From contig NZ_FOEO01000005.1 in assembly GCF_900110765.1 (NCBI RefSeq), forward strand, positions 174,310 through 238,309: a stretch of DNA of 64,000 nt, in the 5' to 3' direction. This document shows, in pieces, positions 47,847 to 55,986 of this stretch. A model generated the notes under the pieces. That model did no database searches, was not told the DNA's origin, and was given only the letters and a program-made list of their open reading frames with translations. The position numbers and the translations under genes are program-made. Position 1 is the first letter of the stretch, and the number at the start of each line of letters is the position of its first letter. This stretch comes from Pseudomonas sp. NFACC02 (GTDB lineage: Bacteria; Pseudomonadota; Gammaproteobacteria; Pseudomonadales; Pseudomonadaceae).

Positions 47847-48407
47847 ATGCAGAACCTGGCCTTTGCCCTCGTAGACAGCACCTTCGAACCCTTTCGTGCC
47901 GGGGAGCTGGTGGTCAAGCCGGCCACGGAGCACTGGGAAAAACAGGCGTACTTCGCATTGCGTCGCGCGGTGTTTTCCGATGAGCAACAACTGCTGCCGC
48001 AAGACAAGGACAGCCACGACTTTCAGGCCATTGCCATCGTGGCGCTGGCGGGCAGTTGCGGCATGGCGGATCAGGTGGTCGGTGCCGTGCGCATCTATCA
48101 GCGCGAGCCGGGGCTGTGGTTCGGGGGACGACTGTGCGTGGCGCAGGCCTACCGCCGTCACAGCATGATCGGCAAGGCGCTGGTCAATGAGGCGGTTTCC
48201 CGGGCAAAAGAACTCGGGTGCGAGGTGTTCCATGCCACGGTGCAAGCGCGCAACGAGGCGTACTTCCATGCCCTGCAATGGCGGACCCTGGAGCACATTG
48301 AGCTGCTCGGCCAGCCACACTGCCTGATGCAGGCCGACCTGGAGAGTTACCCGTTGATGCCGCGTCAGGTGTCGTTGCGCGCGTTGAAGGTGGCTCGTTA
48401 TGACTGA
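47847..48407 (+). CDS. nitE: NitE, MSMEG_0567-family GNAT acetyltransferase
   Basis: The 186-residue N-acetyltransferase of the MSMEG_0567 family starts at the ATG preceded by GGGAGA. GNAT features include 'YFALRRAVFSDEQQLLPQDK' and the acetyl-CoA region 'LCVAQAYRRHSMIGKALVNE'. The last 8 bases overlap nitF. Acceptor unknown; it is a conserved part of all Nit1C clusters. Confidence 0.85.
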   Translation: MQNLAFALVDSTFEPFRAGELVVKPATEHWEKQAYFALRRAVFSDEQQLLPQDKDSHDFQAIAIVALAGSCGMADQVVGAVRIYQREPGLWFGGRLCVAQAYRRHSMIGKALVNEAVSRAKELGCEVFHATVQARNEAYFHALQWRTLEHIELLGQPHCLMQADLESYPLMPRQVSLRALKVARYD

Positions 48408-49440
48408 CTCGGTGGATCTGAGCGCGCTGCTTGATGTGTTGCGCAACACCCCGGCCATGCTGTCCAAACAGGCGATCCAGCAACCGGCGCAGGTCGTGGC
48501 CAGCGCCGACAAACCACTGACTCGGGCCCAGTTGTATGCGCTGCCCGGCGACGACACCGCGGCCATTGCGTGTGGCGATCACTTCCAGTTGCTGGCGATC
48601 GAAGGCATGTTGCCAGGCTTCGTCAGGGCCGCGCCCTGGTTCGCCGGTTGGTCGGCGGTCATGGCCAATGTCAGCGACATCACGGCCATGGGCGGTCGCG
48701 CAACCGCGGTGGTCAATGCTTACTGGCACCACGACGATACCGCCGCGCAGGAAATCCTCACCGGCATCCGGGCCGCCTGCGACGCCTACGGCCTGATCCT
48801 GGCGGGCGGGCACACCAGCCTTTCTGAAAACAGCCCGACTGCGCTGGCGGTGGCAATCACCGGCATCGCCAGCAAGCTGCTGTCGACGTTGCACGTCAAG
48901 CCGGGCCAGATCATCGCCATGGCGGTGGACCTCGAAGGCTATTGGCATGCCGACAGCACCTACTGGAAAGCCTTCGAAGGTGTGCCTGCCGAGCGTCTGC
49001 GCAGCAAGCTGGAAGTGCTTCCGCGGCTGGCCGAAGCGCAGTTGCTGCATGCCGCCAAGGACATCAGCAACGCCGGAGTGCTCGGCAGTTTGTTGATGCT
49101 GCTGGAGACCACCGGTTCCGGCGCTGATATCGACTTGCAGCGCCTGCCGGGTCCCAGGGATGCCGGCCGTGATTTTGACTGGGCGCGCTGGCTGCAGGTG
49201 TTCCCCAGTTATGGCTTTCTCATGACCCTGGACGAAGCCGACTGGCCCAACGTCCAGGCCGCGTTCGCCTTCGAGGGGCTGCGCTGTGAGCGAATCGGCG
49301 TGGTCACCGACAGCGCCGAACTCACGGTGCAACACGGTCTGCAACGGCGCACGTTCTGGGACCTCAACGAGCGGCCGTTCACCGGATTCAGTTATCGCCA
49401 CCTTGATCTTTCCCCTTTGTCTATCCCTCAGGAGCACTGA
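48400..49440 (+). CDS. nitF: NitF, Sll0787-family AIR-synthase-like protein
   Basis: The 346-residue protein is related to AIR synthase/PurM-type ATP-binding enzymes: glycine-rich 'YALPGDDTAAIACGDHFQLL', Asp-rich 'VANVSDITAMGGRATAV' (Mg-ATP), and 'DISNAGVLGSLLMLLETTG' near residue 220. This superfamily activates amide or formyl oxygen with ATP. In Nit1C its substrate is not known. It begins inside nitE and is followed two bases later by nitG. Confidence 0.85.
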   Translation: MTDSVDLSALLDVLRNTPAMLSKQAIQQPAQVVASADKPLTRAQLYALPGDDTAAIACGDHFQLLAIEGMLPGFVRAAPWFAGWSAVMANVSDITAMGGRATAVVNAYWHHDDTAAQEILTGIRAACDAYGLILAGGHTSLSENSPTALAVAITGIASKLLSTLHVKPGQIIAMAVDLEGYWHADSTYWKAFEGVPAERLRSKLEVLPRLAEAQLLHAAKDISNAGVLGSLLMLLETTGSGADIDLQRLPGPRDAGRDFDWARWLQVFPSYGFLMTLDEADWPNVQAAFAFEGLRCERIGVVTDSAELTVQHGLQRRTFWDLNERPFTGFSYRHLDLSPLSIPQEH

Positions 49441-49441
49441 C

Positions 49442-49762
49442 ATGCCTGCTGTCAACTTCAAGATTCGCTGGCCCAACGGTAAAGAAGCCGTCGGCTATTC
49501 GCCCTCAACGGTGATCTACGAGCACCTGCAGGAGGGCGCCCGTTACCCCTTGGCGGAGTTTCTCCAGCGCATCGAAGGCGGTCTGAACAATGCGTCCGAA
49601 CGGGTCAGGGAGGTCAAGGGCTTCTATTGCAGTTCGGCCATGGACACCCTGAGTTCCCTCAAGGGCCAGGCGCACTATCAAGAGGACGGGCAGGTGGAAA
49701 TTCTCAGCATGCGGACCGAAGGCGGCGGTCGAGTGACGGGCGCCGGCTGGAGTTCCTTTTGA
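49442..49762 (+). CDS. nitG: NitG, MSMEG_0570-family protein
   Basis: The 106-residue protein ('FKIRWPNGKEAVGYSPSTVI', 'REVKGFYCSSAMDTLSSLKG') matches the small MSMEG_0570 family that occurs only in Nit1C clusters. No catalytic residues are evident. The ATG follows the nitF stop by one base after AGGAG. Confidence 0.85.
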   Translation: MPAVNFKIRWPNGKEAVGYSPSTVIYEHLQEGARYPLAEFLQRIEGGLNNASERVREVKGFYCSSAMDTLSSLKGQAHYQEDGQVEILSMRTEGGGRVTGAGWSSF

Positions 49763-49786
49763 AATCACTGCAACCCCTTTAGGCGA

Positions 49787-49857
49787 GAGCTTGCTCGCGA
49801 TCGCGGACGTTCTGTCCCAGCGATTTCGACTGGCACGCCGTCATCGCGAGCAAGCTC
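49787..49857. repeat. REPIN between nitG and nitH
   Basis: The arms GAGCTTGCTCGCGAT (49787-49801) and ATCGCGAGCAAGCTC (49843-49857) are exact inverted copies, a different REP subtype from the one at 45542. Confidence 0.85.
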
Positions 49858-49911
49858 ACACCCACAAATCTTCATTTCAGTCCAACAGGTACCAGACCGG
49901 AGACCCCGACC

Positions 49912-51192
49912 ATGCCCAGTTCAATCACTTCCCTCAAAACACCCCACCACAGCGTCATCATCGTCGGTGGCGGGCAGGCCGGTTTATCGGCCAGCTACTA
50001 CCTGCAACAGCAGGGCGTGGACCATCTGGTGCTGGAAAAACACAGCGTGACCCACACCTGGCGCAATCAGCGCTGGGATGCCTTCAGCCTGGTGACCCCG
50101 AACTGGCAGTGCGCGTTGCCAGGGTATCGCTACGCCCACGAACACGGCGGTACCGACCCGCACGGCTTCATGAAGAAAGACCAGATAAACGACTACCTGG
50201 AGGGGTTCGTCAAGGCCGTCAATGCGCCCGTGCGTGAAGGCGTCGCCGTCAGGCGTGTCGTTCCGCGAGCCACCGGTGGCTTTGAGGTGCACACCTCGCA
50301 GGGCGAGTTCACCGCCGATCAGGTGATCTGCGCGTCCGGCGGTTACCACACACCCATCATTCCGCGCCTGGCGGAGCGCCTGCCGGTCGGCATCACGCAG
50401 ATCCACTCCGAGCAGTACCGCAACCCTCAAGCCTTGCCGCAAGGCAATGTGTTGGTCGTCGGTTCCGGTCAGTCGGGCGCGCAGATCGCCGAAGACCTCC
50501 ATCTGGCAGGCCGCAAGGTTTATCTGGCAGTCGGGGACGCGCCCCGCTGCGCTCGCTTCTATCGCGGCAAGGACGTGGTCGACTGGCTCGCGGAGATGGG
50601 CTACTACGAGATCGGCGTCGACACCCATCCACTGCGCGAAGGCGTGCGCGACAACACCAACCATTATGTGACCGGACGCGACGGCGGGCGGGACATCGAC
50701 CTGCGCAAGTTCGCACTGGAAGGCATGGAATTGTTCGGTCGACTGGAAGGGTTGCAGGGCGACGTGCTGCAGTTTTCCGGCAACCTGGGCGACAGCCTGG
50801 ACAGCGCCGATGCGGTCTATAACCGCATCAACGGCTCCATTGACAAATACATCGCCGAACAGGGCATCGATGCGCCCGTCGGCGAACGGTATGAGCCGGT
50901 GTGGCGCCCTGAGCGGGAGCGCGCCGAACTGAATCTGGCGGAGCAGGGCATTACCAGCGTCATCTGGTGCATCGGCTTCACGCCCGACTTCAGTTGGGTC
51001 GAAGCACCTGTCTTCAACGGTCGAGGCCATCCGGGGCATGTGCGCGGCGTGACGGCGCAACCCGGCCTGTATTTCCTGGGCCTGCCCTGGCTGTACACCT
51101 GGGGCTCGGGCCGTTTCTCGGGCGTGGCGCGGGATGCCGAGTATGTGGTGGAGCGTCTGGTGCGCGTTCAGGCCAGGAACAAAGTGGCCTGA
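49912..51192 (+). CDS. nitH: NitH, MSMEG_0569-family flavin-dependent oxidoreductase
   Basis: The 426-residue FAD protein has an N-terminal Rossmann motif ('VIIVGGGQAGLSASYYLQQQ') and a second, NADPH-type motif ('VLVVGSGQSGAQIAEDLHLA', about residue 180), like class B flavin monooxygenases. 'TWRNQRWDAFSLVTPNWQ' is typical of the family. It may oxidise the nitrile, cyanide or amine intermediate in the Nit1C pathway, but its substrate is unproven. The ATG has a GGAGA site. It follows the REPIN and may be co-transcribed with the cluster or have separate control. Confidence 0.88.
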   Translation: MPSSITSLKTPHHSVIIVGGGQAGLSASYYLQQQGVDHLVLEKHSVTHTWRNQRWDAFSLVTPNWQCALPGYRYAHEHGGTDPHGFMKKDQINDYLEGFVKAVNAPVREGVAVRRVVPRATGGFEVHTSQGEFTADQVICASGGYHTPIIPRLAERLPVGITQIHSEQYRNPQALPQGNVLVVGSGQSGAQIAEDLHLAGRKVYLAVGDAPRCARFYRGKDVVDWLAEMGYYEIGVDTHPLREGVRDNTNHYVTGRDGGRDIDLRKFALEGMELFGRLEGLQGDVLQFSGNLGDSLDSADAVYNRINGSIDKYIAEQGIDAPVGERYEPVWRPERERAELNLAEQGITSVIWCIGFTPDFSWVEAPVFNGRGHPGHVRGVTAQPGLYFLGLPWLYTWGSGRFSGVARDAEYVVERLVRVQARNKVA

Positions 51193-51238
51193 ACGGCTGA
51201 GACCGTGCCCGTCCCTCTGACACGGTCCCGACAGAGGG

Positions 51239-52576
51239 CTACGGGAAGCTGAACTCGAAACTCGCTGCGCGATGATCCGACGGTCCCGGTTCGTTCACCG
51301 TGCCCGTCGGCGTAACGGCGGTCGTACCGTTAGTCACCGCATAATCGAGCATGTTCTGCGGGTCGGTCCCGGGGTGAGTGGCGCTTGTCGATGGCACCAA
51401 TTGCGCGATGTCGGGTGGGGATATCCAGTTCCCGCGCCTGGCTGGAAACGCGGGGTCAGGCTCCCTCGGGTCCCGATTGAAGTCACCCACCACCGCGAAC
51501 CGGGTCGGTGTATACCAACTGATCTCCCTGAGCATGCGTGGGGCGTTCACACCCCCGCCCGAGATCGCATGAAAATTAAAGACCGTGACGGTTTCCTGAG
51601 AAACTCCAGGCCTGCGTATTTCCAGCCCAAGGGCTGGCCGATACGTCGGCGCCCCTTGGGCGTCGGGTAGTCCGTCGGACATGACCACGGGGCTGACGAT
51701 GTCGATGTCTCGATGACCGGCGACGAGTAGGGCGAGGTTGACCCTCAAGCGACCCACATCGAAAAAGAACAGCTGATACGGCTCGGAGCGTGAGGTGGTT
51801 CCCGCTTCCCACACGTAATGCTGGACGGTATGCGACGCGCCAAATTGATCCATGACGATGATGTCTTCTACATGGCGTGCGGACGCCGGACGAACGCCGG
51901 CCTCCTGCAATGCCACGACGTCATTGCTGCGTGCCAGCGCCAGGACCTGAGTGCGCCATTTGGTATCAGTGGCTTCCGAGGAACCCTGCATGTTCCAGGT
52001 CGCCACGCGCAGTGCCATGCCCAGCAATCCTGGCACTCTGCCGACCTCTATCTGTGTGCCGCCGGCTCCGGTTTCAAGCCGCACATGGTGATAGTCCCTG
52101 ATAGCACCGTGCAGTCGAATGTGCGCGTGCCAAGGGCCATAAGCATTGCCCACGATGATCTGCAGCATTCTCAAGGCGTCCCCATGATCCAGTTGTTCCG
52201 GGCCTGAGGGCGCCCGCAGGCCGTTCATGATCAACGCATGATGGACTTGATAAAACAGCACCAGCAGCGATCGCCCCTGTTGAGGTTCTGCGGCCACGGT
52301 GCTGACGATGTCGACTTCGTGGTACAGCCGGCGAAAGAGGGAGGTGACCGCAGCTGAATAATCGAGTTGGAGGTCATCGTTGTCACTGCGCATGTAGTGC
52401 AATGACAGGAAGTAGCAGAGGTAGGCGGCGGTGTGGATAGCCGTCTCGGGGTCCGTCCGCAGTTCGTGGAATATATCGACGATCACGACTTCGAGTTGCG
52501 TTTGAAAGGCGGCGACTGACAAGGGGGGCGCCAGTTGTTGCTCGATGTAATTGCGAATACGCGCGTGCACAGGCAT
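51239..52576 (-). CDS. CdtB-like DNase I-fold genotoxin with novel N-terminal domain
   Basis: Residues 188-445 match CdtB/DNase-I-family nucleases closely: 'LRVATWNMQGSSEATDTKW', metal Glu225 ('ALQEAG'), the RVNLALL strand, His336 ('FNFHAIS'), Asp365/Asn367 ('VVGDFNRD'), Asp411 ('MLDYAV') and the Asp434-His435 pair ('PSDHRAA'). All CdtB catalytic and metal positions are present. CdtB nicks host DNA after delivery. Residues 1-187 are helical, with no signal peptide and no family I can name. No cdtA or cdtC gene is near. A shorter start at Met187 would give only the nuclease core. The gene follows a propeller gene by 67 bases, in one apparent operon. Toxicity is inferred. Confidence 0.85.
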   Translation of the reverse strand: MPVHARIRNYIEQQLAPPLSVAAFQTQLEVVIVDIFHELRTDPETAIHTAAYLCYFLSLHYMRSDNDDLQLDYSAAVTSLFRRLYHEVDIVSTVAAEPQQGRSLLVLFYQVHHALIMNGLRAPSGPEQLDHGDALRMLQIIVGNAYGPWHAHIRLHGAIRDYHHVRLETGAGGTQIEVGRVPGLLGMALRVATWNMQGSSEATDTKWRTQVLALARSNDVVALQEAGVRPASARHVEDIIVMDQFGASHTVQHYVWEAGTTSRSEPYQLFFFDVGRLRVNLALLVAGHRDIDIVSPVVMSDGLPDAQGAPTYRPALGLEIRRPGVSQETVTVFNFHAISGGGVNAPRMLREISWYTPTRFAVVGDFNRDPREPDPAFPARRGNWISPPDIAQLVPSTSATHPGTDPQNMLDYAVTNGTTAVTPTGTVNEPGPSDHRAASFEFSFP

Positions 52577-52643
52577 CAGATGGTCTCTGCTTCGGTCATG
52601 AATACGAGGGTCGGGAAATGGGTTTGCAGACGATGCTGCCGGG

Positions 52644-53489
52644 TCATGCCGGAGCGGTATAAAGAGCGGTCAGAAAACCGTCCTGCACCGCCAGCGCCGG
52701 GCTTGCCGTATCACACTTCAGGGACGCACTCGGGACGAGCGGGCTGATTGAGTGACCGTCATAGGAATATTGATGAAGCACCTGGGACGCGTCGGTGTAT
52801 ATCAGCGTGAGCAACCCGTTGTGTACGGCGATGCCCGGTGAGTGCTCATAGGGTTTGGTAACCAGTCGAAGAGGCCCGCTCCAGGCGCCCCCGTCGGTTT
52901 TTTGCAGGAGGCTTTCACCACTGACGTCGTCCTGGTAAATGAGATGAATCAGGTTCTGATAGGTGATAGCCACCGGGCTCAGTTCGGTCACCGCCGTATT
53001 GACGCCATCCCGTTTGATGACCGGCTGCTCAGCCCATTCCTGGACGTTCGTGGTACGCCGGTAATAGATGTTCTTGCCCGTAGGCCGTTTGTAGAACATG
53101 TGCAATACGCCGTTCAAGACGGCAAACGATGGTGTCTCCGTGATGACGACGTTGAGTTGGTCAATCTGTTTGAATTTGCCCAGACGTTCGTCGTAGGAAC
53201 ACACGTAGGTGACTTCGTTGGCGGCTTTGTAGAACAGGTAGAGCGTGTCGTTGAACGACACCAGGGTCGGTAGCTCGATGGCGCTCATCCTGCTCTGGGG
53301 TTCCGGGCTCTGCCAGGTTTCACCTGGGGCCTGCTTGATGATCTGGACACGGCCGAAGGTATCCGCGCGATAGACGCAAAACAGCGTGCCGTTATGCAGG
53401 GTGGCTCTACAGCCCGGTAAGGCATGGGGTGCGATTGACGTGGAGCCACTGAGAATGCCATGGCGGTTGGCGGTGACGTGCAGGTTCAT
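52644..53489 (-). CDS. Six-repeat beta-propeller (lectin-like) protein, partner of CdtB-like toxin
   Basis: The 281-residue protein consists of six copies of a unit with 'hNGxLhxhY' as hallmark, at residues 32, 78, 124, 176, 222 and 268 (46-52 apart): LHNGTLFCVY, SFNDTLYLFY, VLNGVLHMFY, TYQNLIHLIY, VHNGLLTLIY, VQDGFLTALY. The last half-unit is completed by the N-terminal strand, as in propellers that close by 'velcro'. The pattern resembles fucose-binding PLL-type lectins and sialidase-fold proteins. No signal peptide. It precedes the CdtB-like gene in the same operon, so a role as receptor-binding subunit or carrier is inferred. Confidence 0.7.
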   Translation of the reverse strand: MNLHVTANRHGILSGSTSIAPHALPGCRATLHNGTLFCVYRADTFGRVQIIKQAPGETWQSPEPQSRMSAIELPTLVSFNDTLYLFYKAANEVTYVCSYDERLGKFKQIDQLNVVITETPSFAVLNGVLHMFYKRPTGKNIYYRRTTNVQEWAEQPVIKRDGVNTAVTELSPVAITYQNLIHLIYQDDVSGESLLQKTDGGAWSGPLRLVTKPYEHSPGIAVHNGLLTLIYTDASQVLHQYSYDGHSISPLVPSASLKCDTASPALAVQDGFLTALYTAPA

Positions 53490-53490
53490 A

Positions 53491-53518
53491 CGGTTCTCGA
53501 TAATTGAAAGAAGAACCG
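53491..53518 (-). promoter_or_regulatory. Hairpin over the propeller gene's ribosome site
   Basis: On the minus strand the 7-bp arms CGGTTCT and AGAACCG flank a 14-base loop. The 3' arm contains the GAGAA ribosome-binding purines just before ATG, so the hairpin could mask translation initiation of the toxin operon. Confidence 0.45.
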
Positions 53519-53741
53519 CGACGTAATCTCAAATCGGGAGGTCGGCCTATCGGAAAAACGGGAGGAGTGACGTAGGAAAATCAGGCGCGGCAAGTAAGCG
53601 TCGACTGTCCCCGATGCCCATGAAACACATGCCGCCCCGCTGACGGAATTTGACCAGCGTCACTTGACGGCTTTTTGTAACGGGACAATACTTCGCTCAG
53701 ATTCATATAGATGACTACATAACTACAACAGCGAAGCCTTT

Positions 53742-54473
53742 ATGCACCGTCTATCCAGTGATGTCCGCCTGCCGCTTTACCAACGTCTGCGTGATCAATT
53801 GGCTGAGCAGATCGCCAATAACCGCTGGCGTCCGGGTGAAGCCATCCCTACCGAAGCAGCCTTGTCGAGCGAGTACTGCCTGTCCACCGGCACCGTGCGC
53901 AAGGCCATCGACATGCTGGTCAACGAAAATATCCTGGAGCGTCAGCAAGGGCGGGGCACGTTCATACGTCGCCCGCAATTCCAGTCTTCGCTGTTCCGTT
54001 TTTTCCGGTTCCAAAGCGTGTCCGGCGAGCGCCAGGTGCCGGAAAGCCGAATCCTGTCCATTGAGCCGGTCACTGCGCCGTCCGCCGTGTCCCAGGCGTT
54101 GGGGTTGCCGCTCGACGCGTCGGTCATTCGCATGATCCGCCTGCGTCTGCTGGACGCACAACCGGTACTGGCCGAAGAAATATGGCTGCCACAGGTTCAG
54201 TTCCAGACCCTGCTGGAGACCGATCTGAGCAGGCAGGGCCCTTTGCTTTATCCCATCTACGAAGAACTGTGCGGTCAGGTTGTGGCCTATGCCGAAGAAA
54301 CCCTGACGGCCGAGTCGATCAGTGACGTGCACGCGCGTCTGCTGCAAGTGCCGGTCAACAGTCCGGTGGTGGTCATCGAGCGTCTGGCCCGTAACTACGC
54401 CGGTCAACCGCTTGAATGGCGCCGTTCGCGCGGGCATGCCAGCCATTTCCGCTACAGCGTGGATATTCGATAA
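53742..54473 (+). CDS. GntR-family regulator with UTRA domain
   Basis: The 243-residue HutC-type regulator has an N-terminal wHTH ('LPLYQRLRDQLAEQIANNRW', 'LSTGTVRKAIDMLVNE') and a C-terminal UTRA ligand-binding domain ('VIRMIRLRLLDAQPVLAEEI'). It stands first in a block with an MFS transporter and an amidohydrolase, so it probably controls them in response to the imported substrate. The 5' region (53690-53741) is AT-rich. Confidence 0.88.
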   Translation: MHRLSSDVRLPLYQRLRDQLAEQIANNRWRPGEAIPTEAALSSEYCLSTGTVRKAIDMLVNENILERQQGRGTFIRRPQFQSSLFRFFRFQSVSGERQVPESRILSIEPVTAPSAVSQALGLPLDASVIRMIRLRLLDAQPVLAEEIWLPQVQFQTLLETDLSRQGPLLYPIYEELCGQVVAYAEETLTAESISDVHARLLQVPVNSPVVVIERLARNYAGQPLEWRRSRGHASHFRYSVDIR

Positions 54474-54481
54474 CGCCGCTT

Positions 54482-54552
54482 GCGCTTGCCCGCGATAGGG
54501 ATATGCCCGTGATGAAGATGTCGGCTGGCATGACCTCATCGCGGGCAAGCGC
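54482..54552. repeat. REPIN between GntR gene and MFS gene
   Basis: Exact inverted arms GCGCTTGCCCGCGAT (54482-54496) and ATCGCGGGCAAGCGC (54538-54552), the latter running into GCTTCTACAGG. Same REP subtype as at 20101. Confidence 0.85.
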
Positions 54553-54631
54553 GCTTCTACAGGAATAAAGCCTGTCATTGAGAACGGGCCCAACAACAAC
54601 TGTCGCATCACAACGTATAAGGACAAGAACC

Positions 54632-55918
54632 ATGTTCAACTGGTATCGCCAAGTCACTCCTCGGGAGCGCAAAACCTTCTGGGCCTGTTTCGGCGGCTGG
54701 TCGCTGGACGCCCTCGAAGTCCAGATGTTCGGTCTGGCCATTCCGGCCTTGATCGCCGCCTTCGCCTTGAGTAAGGGCGAAGCAGGCCTGATCAGCGGCG
54801 TGACGCTGGTGACCTCGGCTTTGGGCGGTTGGGTGGGCGGGACGCTGTCCGACCGGTACGGCCGCGTACGCACCCTGCAGTGGATGATCCTCTGGTTTTC
54901 GTTTTTCACCTTCCTGTCCGCATTCGTCACCGGCTTCAGCTCATTGCTGGTGGTCAAGGCGCTGCAGGGCTTCGGCATTGGTGGTGAATGGGCGGCCGGC
55001 GCGGTACTGATGGCCGAAACCATCAACCCGAAATACCGCGGTAAGGTCATGGGCACCGTGCAGAGCGCGTGGGCCGTGGGCTGGGGCCTGGCGGTTGGCG
55101 TGTTCACGCTGATCTATTCGTTCGTGCCGCAAGACATGGCCTGGCGTGTGATGTTCCTGGTCGGCCTGCTGCCGTCGCTGCTGATCATCTGGGTGCGTCG
55201 CAATGTGGAAGAGCCCGACAGCTTTCAGCGCCTGCAGAAAGAAAAAGCCATCCCGCAAAGCTTTTTCAAATCCCTGGCCGGTATCTTCCGTCCTGAACTG
55301 ATCCGCGTGACGCTGCTCGGTGGCTTGCTCGGCCTGGGGGCTCACGGCGGTTACCACGCGGTGATGACCTGGCTGCCGACCTTCCTGAAAACCGAACGCA
55401 ATCTGTCGGTGCTCAACTCCGGTGGTTACCTGGCCGTGATCATCGTCGCCTTCTGGTGCGGCTGTGTGGCCAGCGGTTTCCTGATTGACCGCATCGGCCG
55501 TCGCCTGAACATCGTGCTGTTCGCCCTGTGCTGCGTCATCACCGTGCAGTGCTACGTGTTCCTGCCACTGACCAACACCCAGATGCTGTTCCTTGGTTTC
55601 CCGCTCGGCTTCTTCGCGGCAGGTATTCCCGCCAGCCTCGGTGCGCTGTTCAACGAACTTTATCCGGCTGACGTGCGCGGAGCAGGGGTGGGCTTCTGCT
55701 ACAACTTCGGCCGTGTGCTGTCGTCGGTGTTCCCGTTCCTGGTCGGCCACATGAGCGAATCCATGTCGCTGGGGTCCGCCATCGGTATCGACGCCGGCAT
55801 TGCCTACGGCGTTGCGGTGATTGCCGCGCTGTGCCTGCCGGAAACCCGTGGCCGCAGCCTGGAAAACAGCGCAGCGACGGCTCAGGGTTCGACTCACAGC
55901 GAGACGGCCAGCGCCTGA
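54632..55918 (+). CDS. MFS transporter (aromatic acid/sialate:H+ symporter type)
   Basis: The 428-residue, 12-TM carrier has the MFS loop 2-3 signature ('GWVGGTLSDRYGRVRTLQWM') and its repeat ('ASGFLIDRIGRRLNIVLFAL'), and the organic-acid-family motif 'GFGIGGEWAAGAVLMAE'. This subgroup imports aromatic or hydroxy acids. The ATG at 54632 has an AAGGA site; the frame extends 18 codons upstream without support. Downstream amidohydrolase and upstream GntR suggest a dicarboxylate-lactone or related substrate. Confidence 0.87.
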   Translation: MFNWYRQVTPRERKTFWACFGGWSLDALEVQMFGLAIPALIAAFALSKGEAGLISGVTLVTSALGGWVGGTLSDRYGRVRTLQWMILWFSFFTFLSAFVTGFSSLLVVKALQGFGIGGEWAAGAVLMAETINPKYRGKVMGTVQSAWAVGWGLAVGVFTLIYSFVPQDMAWRVMFLVGLLPSLLIIWVRRNVEEPDSFQRLQKEKAIPQSFFKSLAGIFRPELIRVTLLGGLLGLGAHGGYHAVMTWLPTFLKTERNLSVLNSGGYLAVIIVAFWCGCVASGFLIDRIGRRLNIVLFALCCVITVQCYVFLPLTNTQMLFLGFPLGFFAAGIPASLGALFNELYPADVRGAGVGFCYNFGRVLSSVFPFLVGHMSESMSLGSAIGIDAGIAYGVAVIAALCLPETRGRSLENSAATAQGSTHSETASA

Positions 55919-55986
55919 CGTTTTTTTCTGCGCGGTGGTCGGGCTTGAACGCCAGGCGCCGCGCCTTTCTTCGATAGATGAGACCC

